From positions 9,538,501 through 9,602,500 of the forward strand of contig JAPNXP010000001.1 in the NCBI GenBank assembly GCA_028753945.1: a stretch of DNA of 64,000 bases, given 5' to 3'. Made by a program: the position numbers and the translations under genes. Origin of the DNA: Hexactinellida sp. DTS-2022 (taxonomy: Eukaryota > Porifera > Hexactinellida). The notes beneath the pieces were generated by a model that was not told the DNA's origin, searched no databases, and saw only the letters and a list, made by a program, of their open reading frames with translations. This document shows, in pieces, positions 30,838 through 41,243 of this stretch. Position 1 is the first letter of the stretch; each line of letters starts with the position of its first letter.

Positions 30838-33800
30838 TTAATGAACATATCCGTCGAGAGAGTCCATATCGCATGGAGTGAATATTGAACTTTTATCAAT
30901 GAATAGTTTCAATTTTAGAAACGCCCTCTTATCAGCCTCCATATTGAGGCTCCGGAGCGTGACGCTGTCCATGGCCTCCCTGAGGGCCAGTTCCATCTGT
31001 CCGCAGCTCAGCTGGAAATACGCCCGGGCTTCCGGTCTGCTCTTGAGAGAGACCTTCACAGAGGTCTGCAAGCTGCTTATTATAGCCATGGTGCATCTAG
31101 CGGTCGCGGGCTCTGTAAATCGAGCTGGGAAGGAACAGACATTATCTTTGAAATGTTTAAACCGTCTGTAGTCATTTCTCGAATACTCTATTTCCTTATC
31201 AAAGTCCTTCAACAGAGTCATGTATATCAAGTCTAGTATAGTGAGCACCAAGCCTGAGGGCGTGACCAGCTTCCAGCTAGTGCAGGGCAGCCGACTAGTG
31301 TGCACAGTCATCAGCATGTTGATCTTCATAGCCGTGGGCATAGCAGATACTATGCCGAGGATGGTCTGGGCTAGGTTGCTGCCAAACGGGATGTTGTGGA
31401 AGTCTGGCTCCACCTGCGGGTTATCGAACTTGAAGTTCTCCTTCCTAGGCAGTATGGCGTCCAGCATGCAGAAGTTCACATACCGGGCCAAGGGCAGCTC
31501 GACCACGAGGATGCTCCTGCCCTCATTGGAGGCAGGGGCAAACGTGACGTTGTTGTAGGAAAAGAGGAACTTGACAATGGTGCACTTCCTCTCCCAGAGC
31601 ACTGAGGTGGGGTTAATAACGCAGACGGGGAAGAGAGGCGAGGAGCGACGCGCGAGCTTGAGTTGGTGGAAAGCTTGCTTCTCCGTGAGTCCGTGGTCCG
31701 GACCCGGCTGTGGGGGCGTGGCCATGCACAGCGTCTGGATGAGCTTAACTCGGTTGGAGTCCCCAGGAGAGGGGTTCATGAGGAGGAACATCCCAGAATC
31801 GAAATCCCCCCTCACCCCTCTCTTCCACTCGGGGCCGTGAAAGAAGGAGACTATCTCGTCAACCGAGGCCCGCTTGAGGTCCGCGTGTGGGAATATGACC
31901 AGCTGGCCCCTGAACACCTCGCTCCAGTCGGTGGGCGGGTCGACAGCGCCCTCCGCCATCTGAGCCTCGAAGGACTTGTACGTGCTCATGTCCCAATAGT
32001 TAATGTCCAGCCCCAGGCCCGAGAGAATGCTCTCCCAGAAGCAGAGCTCCAGCCGAGTGAGGGAGCGCAGGGAGACCACCAAGAGCACGTCGCGAGGAGA
32101 TATCTCCAGCTTGGTCATCCTCCCGGGGGTCACGTCCACGTAGCCGGACTTGTACTGTATGAGCTTCTGTCGCAGCAGCAGGTCCACCTGCCAGAGACAC
32201 CGGTCGTATATGTCGGCCTCGCTATCCAGGAACACATTCAGGTCCAAGAGCAGACTGCTGTTAGGCACTAGGTCCCTCACGACTACGGTTAGACTGTCCG
32301 GAGTATCCGGGTCGTAGGAAATGCTGTACTCCGCGTTATCTTCGTTACCATTGTAGCCAATAGGCACGAGCCGCTTGTCGAGGTGTATAACCATGGATAT
32401 GTAGCCGCCGGAGTTATCCGAGCAGCCGTAGTGCTTCTGAGATATGTTCTGCAGAGATATCTTCAGATGCGCGGCCTTGCCGCGGCTCTGCATAACCGGG
32501 TAAGTAACGTTCTTGATAACGATTGGATACTGCACCTTGATAGTCCTAGGGGGCACCTGCTTAGTGACTGATCGGTTGAATAGGTCCACCTGTGTGTTGA
32601 ATGTGGCGTACGAGAGGAAGGGCTCTCTGGAGTTGGGCGGGGGGATGTCGAATATTCTCCCGTAGACAGTCTCGGTCACGGGGTATATCTCCCCAGGAGC
32701 TATTTCCGGGAGAGTCACACACACGTCCTCAAAGTTAATCGTGTCGGAAGAGACCATGCGCAGCTTGGCGCCCGCGGGCAGGGCGAGCTCTCCAGAGTTA
32801 AATATCTTAATTCCGTCCACACTCACCCTCTCACTCGGCTCGAATATCTCGTCGTCCACCGCCGAATTGAGGGACACGCAGTCCGTCAATACTTCCACAG
32901 TAAACTTCAAAGAGGAGCTAGAGAGGACTTCGTTTCTCTCTCCCAGCACAACCCACATCACCCCTCCGGGGTCCCCGTTCTCCCCTCGCATTCCTTCGGT
33001 CCCTCTGCGTCCCCCGGACCCGGGCTTGCCGCTCTTCCCGACCAGCCCCACCTTCCCTGGCGCTCCGTGGAACCCCGCTGTGCTATCGTCTGTACCCGGG
33101 CCCCCCATGCCCCCGCGGCCCGCGTCCCCGCCTCCCCCCCCTTTGCCGCCCTCGCCCCTCTCCCCGCCCTTCCCGCCCAGCCCCCCCTTACCGCCCTTCC
33201 CACCCAACACGTTTATCTCAATCAGCGCGAAGAGCGCGGGGTTCTGACAGGTTATTACGACCCTCCCTCCCTCCCCGCCCCTGCCCCCGTTCCCGCCATT
33301 CCCCCCATTGCCTCCGTCCCCCCCGTTCCCGCCCCTCCCCCCGAACCCCCCGGACTGCCCCCCTCCCCCTGCCCCCCCGGGGATCATAGCGTCTATCCCA
33401 ACCATCCCCTTGTGTCCGTGTCCGCCCATGCCCCCCTTGGCCCCCTTCCCTCCGATCCCGCCCCGCCCCCCCTTGCCCCCCTTCCCGCCGGCCGCGTTTA
33501 TATAGAGGATGCTCTGGCTGTCCCTGCCCCCCATGTCCAGCTGCTCTGCCACCTCTCCCGAGAGGACCAGTCGCTCCGCGCTCCCAGACAGGTTCACGTA
33601 GAGGTCCCCGCCCCCGGTCCCGTCGGTGGCGCAGAGCCCGTGGGACCCGTTGGAGCCGCTCTTCCCCTCCTGCCCCTGGTGCCCGGGCCCCCCGTAGAAG
33701 CGCCCGTCCGCCCCGCAGCAGCCGAAGAACCCCTTCTGCCCCGGGACCCCGTTTATCCCGTGCTCCCCGCTCTCGCCCGACACCAGCACGCGGTACCCCG

Positions 33801-34815
33801 AGTGGCTCTCCCACCGCTCGCGCGCCAGGGCCGCCATCTGCTCCGCGCGGCAGAGCGAGGGCCGCACGCTCTCGAAGGAGAGCGCGGGCGCGGGCTTGCA
33901 GTGCGCCTCCTCCCGCGGGCGAATGGTCTGGAAGGGGATGTAGGCAGCCAGGTCGCGGGGCGGACGGGGGTCGTCTATGTAGAACTTGTTGGTCTTGTGG
34001 TTGAGGTAGAAGAGTGTGTTGTCGGTCGGATCGAAGAGCTCCTGCACGTTGTCGTCCAGCCCCACCTCCCGGCCGTACCCCAGACTGATGGGGTAGCTCA
34101 TCGGGGGCCCGTAGGGCGGCAGGAACGCGTCGTGCTGCCTCCGGGGGGAAAGCGTGTCCGCATTCCTAGGCAGCGCAGGCGGAGTTAGGACGGAGACCGT
34201 GTGGTACGTGTTGATGTCCTCCGGTCTGTAGTAAGCCATCGGGAAGCGCTTGATGGCTTCTAGGTAGGTGGGGGGCGGGGTGGAGGGGAGGCTGCGGTGC
34301 CGCTTTATGGGGGTGCAGACGATGCGCGCCTTGGTGACCTCGTGTAGGGTCTCCTGGTGGTCGTAGGGCTCCTCCTGAGAGAGAGCCTGCCAGGAGAGGG
34401 GGTCGGGGACAGGGGCGTCCCCCAGGGAAAATAGGATCGTGTTGCAGTTGCATTGCTCTATGCTAGCTAGCAATTTGTGGAGTTGGACTATGGATGAGCA
34501 CTGGAAGGGACCCATGTTCTTGTTGAGGCCTGCTATCCTGAACTTGGTGAGGGTGGACAGGTTACTGGAGTTAGGTTCGTAGGAAATGAGGTATATCCCC
34601 CTGGCCTCTGAATCAAGCGGGAATGTTATAGGCTCATTCTGCTTCTTTCTAGATTTTTCATGGACCACCACGGACAAGAAACTCTCTTCCTCGCTGCAAT
34701 GTATCTCTATCGTAGTTCTAACCAAAGCGTTGAAGAAGCCGACTTTAGTTTCGTACTTGACTTCGAATGTTCCAGAATGAATCGAGTGGGGAGACAATTC
34801 CCCGGGCCTAGACAT
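30838..34815 (-). CDS. 1325-residue protein with large GGX glycine-rich core
   Basis: This is one uninterrupted exon. Residues 1-340 are a folded-looking, mixed region. Residues about 345-400 are collagen-like (GEHGINGVPGQKG). Residues about 425-620 are dominated by GGxGGxGG runs (for example GGNGGDGGNGGNGG), a pattern that forms polyglycine-II-type bundles in some proteins. Residues about 625-1325 are again normal globular sequence with beta-rich stretches, then an alpha/beta-like region (RDVLLVVSLRSLTRLELCFWE). There is no signal peptide or transmembrane segment, so it is probably intracellular and not an extracellular collagen. I do not recognise the family. The DNA of the core is extremely GC-rich on this strand, and its plus-strand complement also stays open. 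Confidence 0.85.
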   Translation of the reverse strand: MSRPGELSPHSIHSGTFEVKYETKVGFFNALVRTTIEIHCSEEESFLSVVVHEKSRKKQNEPITFPLDSEARGIYLISYEPNSSNLSTLTKFRIAGLNKNMGPFQCSSIVQLHKLLASIEQCNCNTILFSLGDAPVPDPLSWQALSQEEPYDHQETLHEVTKARIVCTPIKRHRSLPSTPPPTYLEAIKRFPMAYYRPEDINTYHTVSVLTPPALPRNADTLSPRRQHDAFLPPYGPPMSYPISLGYGREVGLDDNVQELFDPTDNTLFYLNHKTNKFYIDDPRPPRDLAAYIPFQTIRPREEAHCKPAPALSFESVRPSLCRAEQMAALARERWESHSGYRVLVSGESGEHGINGVPGQKGFFGCCGADGRFYGGPGHQGQEGKSGSNGSHGLCATDGTGGGDLYVNLSGSAERLVLSGEVAEQLDMGGRDSQSILYINAAGGKGGKGGRGGIGGKGAKGGMGGHGHKGMVGIDAMIPGGAGGGGQSGGFGGRGGNGGDGGNGGNGGNGGRGGEGGRVVITCQNPALFALIEINVLGGKGGKGGLGGKGGERGEGGKGGGGGDAGRGGMGGPGTDDSTAGFHGAPGKVGLVGKSGKPGSGGRRGTEGMRGENGDPGGVMWVVLGERNEVLSSSSLKFTVEVLTDCVSLNSAVDDEIFEPSERVSVDGIKIFNSGELALPAGAKLRMVSSDTINFEDVCVTLPEIAPGEIYPVTETVYGRIFDIPPPNSREPFLSYATFNTQVDLFNRSVTKQVPPRTIKVQYPIVIKNVTYPVMQSRGKAAHLKISLQNISQKHYGCSDNSGGYISMVIHLDKRLVPIGYNGNEDNAEYSISYDPDTPDSLTVVVRDLVPNSSLLLDLNVFLDSEADIYDRCLWQVDLLLRQKLIQYKSGYVDVTPGRMTKLEISPRDVLLVVSLRSLTRLELCFWESILSGLGLDINYWDMSTYKSFEAQMAEGAVDPPTDWSEVFRGQLVIFPHADLKRASVDEIVSFFHGPEWKRGVRGDFDSGMFLLMNPSPGDSNRVKLIQTLCMATPPQPGPDHGLTEKQAFHQLKLARRSSPLFPVCVINPTSVLWERKCTIVKFLFSYNNVTFAPASNEGRSILVVELPLARYVNFCMLDAILPRKENFKFDNPQVEPDFHNIPFGSNLAQTILGIVSAMPTAMKINMLMTVHTSRLPCTSWKLVTPSGLVLTILDLIYMTLLKDFDKEIEYSRNDYRRFKHFKDNVCSFPARFTEPATARCTMAIISSLQTSVKVSLKSRPEARAYFQLSCGQMELALREAMDSVTLRSLNMEADKRAFLKLKLFIDKSSIFTPCDMDSLDGYVH

Positions 34816-35115
34816 TAACTGCCTCTAACAATAAATAGTAATTAGTATCACATGTAGTATTGAGATCTGGTATGATGCATTGACAATTAGGATACATGTT
34901 GTACAGTAGACACTCAATAATACGGGCACTTGAGTCTAAGCAACAAGTGCCGTCAGTTAGCACAAGTATTAAAACACCTGGCATGCTATCTAGAATCTAA
35001 CTGATTAGACTGCTAGCTACGCAATACAGCTAATAAGTTATAAGACGGATTAGTGGAGTCTGGACGTTATCAACAGGATTAACCAGTCATGCAACAAGTG
35101 GCGTATAAGTGGTAG

Positions 35116-35937
35116 CTATATCTGCAGGTTTGGCTGGTCAGGATATACTGTCCATGTGAGCTGGGAGAGCCTGGTCCGGCTGTCAGGGGCCGCCTGGATC
35201 TGGAGCAGCTGTCGGCTCCTGTCCGTCAGTCTGGGACACCCGTGCGTAATCAGTATCCTCAGACAGGGACAGCCGGTCAGCAGCGAGTGGATCCCGTCAT
35301 CAGTTATCTGGTTGCAGTTGGAGAGGTTGAGTTCTGAGATTATCAGCCGAGAGGAAAACTGGCTGATAGCCTGCAGCCCCTCGTCGGTAATCCTCGCGTC
35401 GTGGGACAGATCTATGCAGAAGAGCTGACTGCTCACGGACAGGGCGCTCACCCCGCCGTTAGTCACGAGCGGACAGAGAGACACGTTGAGGATCCTCAGC
35501 TTGGGGCAGTGTGCGGCCACGGCCTGCAGGACCCGGTCCTCCACGAACTGACAGGCCCTCAGCTGCAGCTCGGCCAGCCCGCCCCAGCGCGGGAGCAGAG
35601 AGAGGAACCCGTCTGTGGTCAGGTGCTGCTCCTCCGCGGGCAGCAGGGGGGAGCGCGAGCGGTTGTTCATCTTGAGGACTCTGAGCTGTGCGCAGTCCGC
35701 GAGACAGGCCAGGGAGCCGTCGCCCGATAGGAAGCATTCGGAGAGGTCCAGCTCCGAGAGCTGCGGGCTGACCAGCTGGGAGAGCATGCTCTCCGTGAGG
35801 GCCCCCCGCTTGCTGAGTCTGTCGAGCAGGTCCCGGCGTATGTGGTGAGGGAGCCTCCTGAGCAGACACAGCCGCTGTAGCCCGTCTATCTGCTTGATGA
35901 GCTCGTGCGTGCAGAGGTACTGGAGCGAGTAGGACAT
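35116..35937 (-). CDS. AMN1: AMN1-like leucine-rich repeat protein
   Basis: This is a 273-residue intronless protein of F-box-type cysteine-containing LRRs without an F-box. Repeats of the form L-x-x-L-x-L-x-x-C-x-x-ITDxGL are visible (SHDARITDEGLQAIS, NLSNCNQITDDGIHSLL). The C-terminus reads LITHGCPRLTDRSRQLL followed by LSQLTWTVY, which is diagnostic for animal AMN1, named after a yeast regulator of mitotic exit. Length matches the family (about 258). It lies 137 bp downstream of SUPV3L1 on the same strand. Confidence 0.88.
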   Translation of the reverse strand: MSYSLQYLCTHELIKQIDGLQRLCLLRRLPHHIRRDLLDRLSKRGALTESMLSQLVSPQLSELDLSECFLSGDGSLACLADCAQLRVLKMNNRSRSPLLPAEEQHLTTDGFLSLLPRWGGLAELQLRACQFVEDRVLQAVAAHCPKLRILNVSLCPLVTNGGVSALSVSSQLFCIDLSHDARITDEGLQAISQFSSRLIISELNLSNCNQITDDGIHSLLTGCPCLRILITHGCPRLTDRSRQLLQIQAAPDSRTRLSQLTWTVYPDQPNLQI

Positions 35938-36073
35938 AGGCTAGCGTATACGTATGTATTAGAGGAGAATCGAAATAAGTGCCGTTAAGTGTCGTCCAAA
36001 TCCAATTCAATCCATTAGCTCTCCAAAGCCATAAACATTTCACTAGTTTGAAACAATAGAAATGATCGATATC

Positions 36074-38095
36074 TTACATTAATTTGCTAGCACTCGTCTC
36101 TCCAAAGTACTTCACAAGAGTATCGAGGTAGTTAGAGTCTGGCAAGTATAGCACATCGTTGGAGTCTTGAATAATGCAAGGCCGACTCAGGGTCTCTCCA
36201 ATAACATTTGATACTTCGGTCTGCAACTCCTGAACTCTGATTCTGTCCGGGAAATACTGCGGGTTCCGCTGGTGCAGCCAGAGATACAGGTCGCAGACCT
36301 CGCTTAAGTTCTCGTAGAGCTCCAGGGCGGAGGCGTAGGCCTGAGGGGGGCGCGGCCAGCTGGCCAGGAACAACAGGTCTTCAAATCTAAGAATCTTTCC
36401 TTCTGCGAACAGAGTAAAGATTTGTTGCGCCATATCAAAGACAAAATTTTTCTTCAAGTTTACAAAACAGTCCAGTAAACTCAGCGAATTTATCGAAGGG
36501 AGTCCTATCTGTTTGTAGAGTTTACTCGTCTTCTCCAAATCACTCCGTACAAAGAACTGATAGTGTATGCCTTTCGGTAATCCCATGTTCATGAACTCGA
36601 GCAGCTGCAGCATGTCGTAGCTGGGCATCGCGTAGTCCAGCTGCGCCCAGATCTCCGCGGGGGGACTGAGCACCGCCTTCGGGATGTCCGGGATCGGAGC
36701 GGAGTACAGGTACTTGAGCAGGGGGTAGTCGTTCATGTGGAAGCAGGTCACCTCCCCCTCCGGATAGAGGGACATAAACCTGCCCGCCCGTCCGGACACC
36801 TGCATCACCAGCTGAGGAGTTATACGGGTCAACTCGTTGGCAAATACTTTGTAGAGATCGGAGAATATAATCCGCTTTATGTTCAGATTAACTCCCAGAC
36901 CTATCGCGTCCGAGGCAACCGCGATCTGGTACTCAGAGTTGGGATCGTTGAACTGCTCGATCTGCTTCATACGGACACTGGGAGGGAGGTTGCCGTATAT
37001 AATGCTGCACTTCATATTGGTGTGCTCCTCTATCCTAGCCTTGTTGAGATGCAGGTTCTGTCTCGAGAAGGAGATCAGACAGTCCCCGGGCCGCAGCAGA
37101 CTGTAGTCGCCGCTGAGGTGGTTAGGCAGGAGGGTCAGCGGCGTGAAGCGCTCGTAGGTGCGCACTATCAGCTCTTCGCCTGTCAGCTCGAAGAGAGATC
37201 TCAGGATATTGATGGCACTCTGGTGTCCGCAGAGATGCAGCTCCTCGCAACAGATCCCAAACAGAGCTTTCGTCCAGGCGCCGCCCCTCTGCAGGTCTCC
37301 TATCATCTGAATCTCGTCGATAACCGCAACCTTGTACATGACCATCTCCATGGGTATTATTTCTGTGGTGCAGGATATGTGGGAGGAGGGGTTCTCTGCG
37401 TTCCTTTTGTATATTCTCTGCTCCCCGGTGAACATGTCGCAGTCGACCCCCTCGTTATTGGTTCTAACGTAGGTCTCGTATGCGAGCGTCCGCAGGGGAG
37501 CGGCGTACAGACCGGACTCGGCATTCAAGTAGCACTGCATCGCATTGTAGGTCTTGCCGCTGTTGGTGGGCCCGGTGTGCATGAAGACCTTGCGCTTGCA
37601 GTGACGGGCGTCTGGGAAGTATTTGGTATGATAGTCCTGGACAAGCTCCTGGATAAGCGAACGGGTCAGCTTTAGGGACTCCTTACTGGATCTGTGGGCG
37701 TATGCGAATCGTAGGAACTGCGGCAGCAGCTCGGTTATGTGTTTGTGCTGCTTTTCTATGTCGGAGAGAATGACTCTCATCTCCAGACTGCTGTCCCAGT
37801 GGGCAGTGTAGTACTTGGCAAACGCGTCTAGCAGCGGTCTGAGCTCCGTCCAGCACACCCCGTCCTCTAGAGCCAGGTTGTACACGTCTGTTCTGCTGGT
37901 GAACTCCTCCAGGATCTTCCTGGCATGAGTCACGGTAGCGGAGGCGAAAGGATCGGTTTCATTTGTAACTGCGCACGAATTGGAATAATAGACAGAGAGT
38001 ACTCCCGGGACAGTAGAGGGAAAGTTAGAGCGAGATGTGTTGAATGCCGCATTCGAAGGTTTCAACAAGTAAATAAGCCTGACTAGCCTATTCAT
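36074..38095 (-). CDS. SUPV3L1: mitochondrial ATP-dependent RNA helicase SUV3
   Basis: This is a 673-residue single-exon helicase. It has Walker A HTGPTNSGKTYNA, the DExH-type VAVIDEIQMIGD, IAVASDAIGLGVNLNI and motif VI QVSGRAGRF. The SUV3 C-terminal domain follows. SUV3 unwinds RNA and DNA in the mitochondrial matrix and pairs with PNPase in RNA decay. The ATG at 38095 (MNRLVRLIYLLKPS) gives a basic, Ser-rich, acid-free N-terminus fit for mitochondrial import; the frame is open five codons further but lacks an ATG. It is the first gene of the seven-gene minus-strand run. The C-terminal tail is shorter than in human. Confidence 0.95.
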   Translation of the reverse strand: MNRLVRLIYLLKPSNAAFNTSRSNFPSTVPGVLSVYYSNSCAVTNETDPFASATVTHARKILEEFTSRTDVYNLALEDGVCWTELRPLLDAFAKYYTAHWDSSLEMRVILSDIEKQHKHITELLPQFLRFAYAHRSSKESLKLTRSLIQELVQDYHTKYFPDARHCKRKVFMHTGPTNSGKTYNAMQCYLNAESGLYAAPLRTLAYETYVRTNNEGVDCDMFTGEQRIYKRNAENPSSHISCTTEIIPMEMVMYKVAVIDEIQMIGDLQRGGAWTKALFGICCEELHLCGHQSAINILRSLFELTGEELIVRTYERFTPLTLLPNHLSGDYSLLRPGDCLISFSRQNLHLNKARIEEHTNMKCSIIYGNLPPSVRMKQIEQFNDPNSEYQIAVASDAIGLGVNLNIKRIIFSDLYKVFANELTRITPQLVMQVSGRAGRFMSLYPEGEVTCFHMNDYPLLKYLYSAPIPDIPKAVLSPPAEIWAQLDYAMPSYDMLQLLEFMNMGLPKGIHYQFFVRSDLEKTSKLYKQIGLPSINSLSLLDCFVNLKKNFVFDMAQQIFTLFAEGKILRFEDLLFLASWPRPPQAYASALELYENLSEVCDLYLWLHQRNPQYFPDRIRVQELQTEVSNVIGETLSRPCIIQDSNDVLYLPDSNYLDTLVKYFGETSASKLM

Positions 38096-38110
38096 GTATT
38101 CATAGTACAC

Positions 38111-39140
38111 TTTACAACAACGAGTTAGAAGTTATTTCAAATCAAATAGAACAGTAATTACAGGAAATAATATGGAGTTACTTTGTAAATGTAAAACACT
38201 ACCAATGAACAGACAATGTCAAACTCGTTAATACATTGAGGGCAAAAATCTATAAAATCTATAAAATCTTCTTGAACAATAACAATGGCCATAGATTGAT
38301 CAATCGCTAAGCTAAGGTGAGCAATTGTCAATATTATCCAAATCTTGGAAAACGAGGGTTAGCAATTGATAAACAATATAAACTACCGTGGTCACGAAAC
38401 TACCTATTTGACAATTGCAAACATTAATTGATCGAATGCAAACCATCGGGAATAGATCAATTGCAATTGCAAGCGCCTCGATAGACTGTAGAAATGTTTA
38501 AATATGTTGTGTTTAATAATTCGATTCGCAAATAAATCAACTTTAGTAAAACATGCAAAGTACACTCGACATGTTTATTTACTAGACAACTGATGCACCA
38601 CTCATCACATCTGATACTCCTGTCTGGCTCAGCTAATTATTCAGACCTCCAAGTAGCCTCTAGCTAAGTGTTGTTACAGATGCTGCTGTAGCAGAGGAGG
38701 TAGATGGTTCGGGTATATTCGAGCTCCCAATTGTCGCTTTCTAAATAGAGTTTAATGAAATACAGAATGCTAGACCTGTTAGAGATAAATGGATTAAAAC
38801 AATAATGAGAGAGAGTTCTCTCTATTAAATTAATAATCTTTCAGATGAATACATAACAATAACAACTGAAATTATTGTTATTATGAAATATCAAACAAAG
38901 GAGAAGTGGTAAGGAGTTCGCTTTAGTTTAGTGCATGTTCACAAAAGGTAAATACTAAAAGGAATACAGTCGACTCCGCTTGAATGGGACAAACCTCAAC
39001 TCAGTCGAGATAAATTCTACTTAATCATTGCCAATACCGAACTATTCCATTAACTCCCGTTTTTCCTGGGCCATAATACGGCATGCTATTGCATTACACA
39101 ATAACTACAGCTAGGTAGTTTCTACTAAGTATATTAAAGT
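38111..39140. other. spacer upstream of SUPV3L1
   Basis: No gene seen. One pogo-like end (CAGTCGACTCCGCTTGAATGG, 38967) has no visible partner, so it is a truncated insertion. Confidence 0.45.
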
Positions 39141-40497
39141 TGAACCTCGTTAGTACTGTTGCATGAGATTTTTATTACTTTTAAAGTTTTAATACAACGA
39201 CCATGAATGATTCATTGCTTGAAATTCTTACCATGAGATTTTACTACCACTGTTTTCTTTCTCATCGTTTTCTCAAGTTCTATTCTCAAAATAAATGCGT
39301 GTTAACCACAAGAATAACGAATTTATAAAGGATTAAAATAATTTGATTGTGATATTGTAATGGAATACATTCCGTTGCTAATACATAGCATTCTATACTG
39401 ACAAGGCATGGAACTCAATCAATTTTTTGGACCAGGGATTGGTTAATATATTAACTAAATATATGCAATGCAATTATTTTTCGATTTTCGATCTAGGGTG
39501 CTTCATAGACTACTATGGGTGCTTCTACTTATGTAAAATGTAAAAAAAGATAGTAAAAGCATACTGCAAAAAAACATGCTGTAAAAAAGCATGCTGCAAA
39601 AAAAGCATGCTGTAAAAAAAGCATGCTGTAAAAAAAGCATGCTGCAAAAAAAGCATGCTGTAAAAAAGCATGCTGCAAAAAAGCATGCTGCAAAAAAGCA
39701 TGCTGCAAAAAAGCATGCTGCAAAAAAAGCATGCTGTAAAAAAAGCATGCTGCAAAAAAAGCATGCTGCAAAAAAAGCATGCTGTAAAAAAAGCATGCTG
39801 CAAAAAAAGCATGCTGCAAAAAAAGCATGCTGTAAAAAAAGCATGCTGCAAAAAAAGCATGCTGCAAAAAAAGCATGCTGCAAAAAAAGCATGCTGCAAA
39901 AAAAGCATGCTGCAAAAAAAGCATGCTCTAAAAAAAGCATGCTGCAAAAAAAGCATGCGGCAAAAAAAGCATGCTGTAAAAAAAGCATGCTGCAAAAAAA
40001 GCATGCTGCAAAAAAAGCATGCTGTAAAAAAAGCATGCTGTTCTAATTTCTTAGCTGATCTATGTAGTTGTATACAAACAAACAGATGAAAATATTTAAC
40101 AAACGATTTTAAAATAGAAATTGATACTATACAATGACAACAAATAATGTAGTAATTATTATATTAGCAAATTGTGATATTGTAATGTAATGTGTATTCC
40201 ATTAACCCTTTATAAATTGGGTATTCATGTTGTTAACACGCAAATATAAATGAGAATAGACCTTGAGAAAACAGGTGAGAAAGAATAACAGTGGTAGTAA
40301 AAATCTCATAGTAATGAATCATCCATGGTCCTTGTATTACAAGTAGTAAATCTCATACTCAGTACGAATACCAGGGGACCGTCAAAATGCGTTCGCCTTA
40401 TCCGGAATTCGCATCAACCAACATCATATGTATTGAAATTGAAGAGGACTGAAATAGTGTTCGTATTAATCGTGTTCCTACTAACGAGGTTCTACTG
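39141..40497. mobile_element. foldback element with minisatellite core
   Basis: The left end GTTGAACCTCGTTAGTAC is mirrored by the right end CTACTAACGAGGTTCTACTG. Further inside, about 180 bp at 39205-39390 is the reverse complement of 40145-40325 ('actaccactgttt', 'tttataaagg', 'tgtgatattgtaatg'). The core is the 16-bp minisatellite. Bases 40370-40497 have a second copy at about 49590-49765. No transposase is present. Confidence 0.7.
39560..40038. repeat. 16-bp minisatellite, unit aaaaaaagcatgctgc
   Basis: About 28 head-to-tail units of 15-17 bp, each with the palindrome GCATGC and an A7 tract. Occasional variants are gctgt and gctct. All frames on both strands stay open because the unit has few stops; these are not genes. 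Confidence 0.95.
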
Positions 40498-41066
40498 TAT
40501 AGCAATAATATATGCAATATATCGTAAACAGTTCTCTTTTCGGTTCATTGTGAACTCCGCTTAATTAGGACAGGCTGCCTTGGTACCAATGTGTCCCCAT
40601 TAATAAGAATATAAATAAGCACATGCTAAGGGAAATAGTTCTGCAATGATCTTCGTGGCTTATTTTTAACACCATGCATTGATCGATTAACAAAGTATTT
40701 AATTAAACTAGTAAGCTAGCAAGATATATCTACGTATATTCATGGCAAAGCAAGGGGTCCAATCAGTTTTGAAAGAAACAATTCTATGGCCGATTGGGCG
40801 CAGGGGTTTATCTATGTGCTTGGAGTGTGATCCGATTTGTTGCCGGGCTTAAATAGTGCCGCATCATTGAATTATACCGATCATGTATTATGACTAACGC
40901 CTTTAGGGTGCCATACACCCAGAAAATCCTAAGTAAACCCCTGATTGCACTGAGCCGTACCACTTTTATTAGCATACTTGCAATGGCCTTATCACATATA
41001 ATTAGTTCCAGCGGCCTTGATATTGTCATTAATAAATTGTCGTGTGGGTGAGAATATTTGGTTTTC
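40498..41066. other. spacer, no gene seen
   Basis: A pogo-like end (GAACTCCGCTTAATTAGGACA) lies at 40552. Nothing else is recognised. Confidence 0.4.
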
Positions 41067-41133
41067 GTTTGTTTGTTTGTTTGTTTGTTGTTTGTTTGTT
41101 TGTTTGTTTGTTTGTTTGTTTGTTTGTTTGTTT
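41067..41133. repeat. (GTTT)n microsatellite
   Basis: About 16 tetranucleotide units with one 3-bp interruption. Confidence 0.95.
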
Positions 41134-41243
41134 GATTTATTGTTGCTTGTGTGTTTTTGGATTAGATTATATAGGTAGTAATATGAATAGATTTAATTGA
41201 GCTTGAAACGATTAAATTATCAATAGTGTTAGCAAAGTACAGT

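Noticed and set aside
33067-34188. 373-codon Pro-rich open frame on the plus strand
   Set aside because: It is the complement of the glycine-rich core, where GGX codons read backwards give Pro-rich sequence. The minus-strand frame is far longer.
39503-40089. Five overlapping long open frames (Lys/Ala/His-rich or Phe/Cys-rich) on both strands
   Set aside because: They are translations of the 16-bp minisatellite; the unit lacks stops in most frames. There is no splice, start or family support.
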